This document shows, piece by piece, positions 5,276 through 6,545 of a stretch of DNA of 6,545 nucleotides. Made by a program: the position numbers and the translations under genes. The notes beneath the pieces were generated by a model that worked only from the letters and a program-made list of their open reading frames with translations, made no database searches and was not told where the DNA came from. Source of the DNA: Candidatus Alkanophagales archaeon (GTDB taxonomy: Archaea; Halobacteriota; Syntropharchaeia; Alkanophagales; B39-G2); assembly GCA_003661185.1 (NCBI GenBank), contig QMVQ01000091.1, positions 1 through 6,545 of the forward strand. Direction: 5' to 3'. Each line of letters starts with the position of its first letter. The stretch's first letter is position 1.

Positions 5276-5757
5276 AGAAAGTTTCAGAGCACGCAGAGCT
5301 CCTTGAAAAATACGACGTTTCTACGAAACGCTCGTTCTTTTACCTCGGGGAGACATCAGCACGCCGCCCTGAGGTCCTAAGGTATGCGAGGCGGCTTAGC
5401 CGTTTTGAAGCTGGCAGGCGGGCGCTCGTCGTCGCCATCAGCGGGACTGCGACGCTTGAAGGAGTTTGCGAAGCTCTGAAACTTAACCTGCGGGAGTTCG
5501 ACAGTGTGTTTCTCGTTAAGCCGCCGTTTGGTCCCTACCCGCTGGAGCTTCAAGGAACATATCCAATAGGGCAGTCGGAAGTGCCAACGCCCATGGACTA
5601 CGAAGGACTAACGGCGGCGCTCGAAAACGTCTTGAAGCTGCTAGAGATGAACGACGGTGCAGAATTCGTGTTCGTGTGCGATGGAACATGGGAAAAGCAC
5701 CCACTCATCCGGAAAATAAAGACGAAATGCCTTTTCGTGCCAGTTACCCTTGAATAA
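5242..5757 (+). CDS. tgtA: TgtA C-terminal part in the -1 frame, separated by a frameshift
   Basis: Homologous content begins at 5257: PLLSGLKKVSEHAELLEKYD continues exactly where RRCRAHP leaves off in archaeal TGTs (pattern RAHPxLLxGxKxxxEyxExLEkYD). It proceeds through STKRSFFYLGETSARRPEVL to a PPFGPYPLELQGTYPIGQSE motif, the C1-type domain next to the catalytic barrel. The frame stays open for 166 codons with no stop or further shift and ends at the TAA at 5755-5757. No PUA domain follows, unlike the roughly 580-residue Pyrococcus enzyme. The listed start is the first ATG in this frame, but its first residues (MPCAPP) come from out-of-frame reading and no Shine-Dalgarno precedes it. A TTG at 5206 is another nominal start. 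I read it as the rest of tgtA rather than an independent gene; a genuinely separate subunit is possible but less likely. Confidence 0.75.
   Translation: MPCAPPLLSGLKKVSEHAELLEKYDVSTKRSFFYLGETSARRPEVLRYARRLSRFEAGRRALVVAISGTATLEGVCEALKLNLREFDSVFLVKPPFGPYPLELQGTYPIGQSEVPTPMDYEGLTAALENVLKLLEMNDGAEFVFVCDGTWEKHPLIRKIKTKCLFVPVTLE
5254..5270 (+). other. tgtA: tgtA frameshift site: five-C run abutting a 6-bp inverted repeat
   Basis: The run CCCCC (5254-5258) is where the reading frame must move back one base, re-reading 5257, to keep TgtA homology. One additional C would make the gene continuous. The last two C of the run start a perfect inverted repeat, CCGCTG-CT-CAGCGG (5257-5270), able to form a hairpin of five or six base pairs. 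In the zero frame the codons are CAC-CCC-CGC. A -1 slip is good for the proline tRNA in the P site but poor for CGC to CCG in the A site, so this is not a classical tandem slippery heptamer. Confidence 0.7.
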
Positions 5758-5786
5758 TTTTGCGAGGAGCTGAAGCAGCATTCCAC

Positions 5787-6545
5787 TCACTTCTTCCCCT
5801 GTATAATCTCATGCAGCCTCACGACGCCGCCAACGATCATGACCGCTGGGGGGCTCACATTTCCCCTTCTTGCCAACTCCACGATATTTCCGAGCGTTCC
5901 TGTGAGGACTCGCTGCTGCGGCGTCGCTCCACGTTCTATTATTGCGACAGGCGTCTTCGGACTCTTGCCACCCTCTATCAGCAGTCTTACGTTGCGCTCG
6001 AGACTCTTAATGCCCATCAGGATGACGAGCGTGCAATCAAGCGTCGCAGCGTGCCTCCAAAGTCTCTCATACTTCTGTTTTTCCTCTTCATGCTCGGCGG
6101 CGCTGTGCCCCGTGAGGATGAGCAGCGCCGAGGAATATTCGCGATGAGTTAGCGGAATCCCGGCGAGCGCCGGGACTGCGATTGCGGACGTGATGCCGGG
6201 GACGACCTCGAAAGGTATGCCCTCGCGTGCGAGGAACTCCGCCTCCTCGCCACCACGCCCGAAGACAAAGGGATCGCCTCCTTTCAGCCTGACAACATTT
6301 CTACCCTTTCGAGCTTCCTCCGCCATGAGCCTGTTAATTTCGTGCTGCGTCGTCGTTTTTCCGCGGTCGTTGCTTTTTTCGTGATCCTCAGGGCTCTTGC
6401 CCACGCACACGAGCTTTGCGGTTTTCGGCAGCAGCTTTAGAATCTCGGCGCTCACGAGCCTGTCGTATAAGACGACGTCGGCATCGTCTAAAATCCTTTT
6501 AGCTTTCAAGGTCAGGAATTCGGGGTCCCCAGGACCCGCACCTAC
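5787..6545 (-). CDS. cobA: Uroporphyrinogen-III C-methyltransferase (5' end outside window)
   Basis: SAM-dependent enzyme that methylates uroporphyrinogen III at C-2 and C-7 to give precorrin-2, the branch point to siroheme, cobalamin, F430 and archaeal heme. The 252 residues present start inside the family's N-terminal SAM loop (VGAGPGDPEFLTLKAKR at the window edge), so only about five to ten residues are missing. Further motifs in order are DVVLYDRLVS, VVRLKGGDPFVFGRGGEEAE (the main signature), FEVVPGITSAIAVPALAGIP, LLILTGH, VILMGIKSL and IIERGATPQQRVLTGTL. The TTG at 6509 is not the start, because conserved sequence continues upstream of it in frame. There is no fused uroporphyrinogen-III synthase or CysG oxidase domain at the C-terminus, so it is the single-domain type. 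It converges on tgtA with 29 bp between the two stops; no clear terminator is visible there, only four T directly after the tgtA stop. Confidence 0.95.
   Translation of the reverse strand, partial: VGAGPGDPEFLTLKAKRILDDADVVLYDRLVSAEILKLLPKTAKLVCVGKSPEDHEKSNDRGKTTTQHEINRLMAEEARKGRNVVRLKGGDPFVFGRGGEEAEFLAREGIPFEVVPGITSAIAVPALAGIPLTHREYSSALLILTGHSAAEHEEEKQKYERLWRHAATLDCTLVILMGIKSLERNVRLLIEGGKSPKTPVAIIERGATPQQRVLTGTLGNIVELARRGNVSPPAVMIVGGVVRLHEIIQGKK

Noticed and set aside
5206..5757. C-terminal tgtA fragment as an independent new gene
   Set aside because: Its homology to archaeal TGT picks up exactly where the upstream frame stops, nominal starts TTG 5206 and ATG 5242 lack ribosome sites, and the initial residues are out-of-frame tgtA sequence.
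5758..5786. Possible terminator hairpin between tgtA and cobA
   Set aside because: Only a 4-bp stem (GCTG-AAG-CAGC) and a run of four T can be seen. The T run precedes the stem, so the order is wrong for a hairpin terminator.
5760..6152. Plus-strand open frame of 130 codons starting just after tgtA
   Set aside because: It is antisense to cobA, whose signature motifs are unambiguous, and its composition is unlike a real protein.
1..6545. CRISPR, tRNA, rRNA, insertion sequence, toxin-antitoxin, defence or other novel system
   Set aside because: No repeated spacer structure, cloverleaf-like segment, transposase motif or unexplained gene was seen. Almost every base lies in a gene of a recognised core family, so I do not claim an undescribed system here.

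Overview
This window looks like a chromosomal segment of a euryarchaeon of fairly balanced to slightly high GC. Seven of its genes belong to families that are archaeal or archaeal/eukaryotic in type: the primase small subunit PriS, the GINS subunit Gins51, ribosomal proteins L44e and S27e, aIF2-alpha, Nop10, and the archaeosine-type tRNA-guanine transglycosylase. Internal genes use short GGTG Shine-Dalgarno cores, and one strong TATA box sits 25 bp upstream of an apparently leaderless gene. I cannot place the organism below Euryarchaeota. A methanogen/ANME-type relative is possible, because uroporphyrinogen-III methyltransferase feeds F430 and B12 as well as siroheme, but that is inference.

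Layout. From 4211 down to 1 on the minus strand runs one tightly packed operon: priS, gins51, rpl44e, rps27e, aIF2-alpha, nop10, then a UbiA-type prenyltransferase that runs off the left edge. Junctions range from a 1-nt overlap (aIF2-alpha/nop10) to 39 nt (nop10/prenyltransferase). Divergent from priS, across only 35 bp, is tgtA on the plus strand (4247 to 5757). It is broken by a -1 frameshift at a run of five C (5254-5258), giving a catalytic-domain fragment and an in-phase C-terminal fragment. Convergent with it, 29 bp beyond its end, is a 5'-truncated uroporphyrinogen-III C-methyltransferase gene on the minus strand, reaching the right edge.

How the genes work together. The minus-strand operon is the known archaeal replication-translation cluster. 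PriS makes primers and Gins51 belongs to the replicative helicase complex. L44e and S27e are ribosomal, aIF2-alpha delivers initiator tRNA, and Nop10 is a pseudouridylation RNP and ribosome biogenesis factor. The prenyltransferase (probably archaeal ether-lipid synthesis) appears to be a local addition. TgtA starts archaeosine formation in tRNA and so also belongs to the translation apparatus.

I found no RNA gene, CRISPR array, insertion sequence, integrase or obvious horizontally acquired block. The most unusual points are the tgtA frameshift with a hairpin on top of it, the absence of a zinc knuckle in PriS, and the compact divergent priS/tgtA control region. No non-coding stretch exceeds 40 bp.
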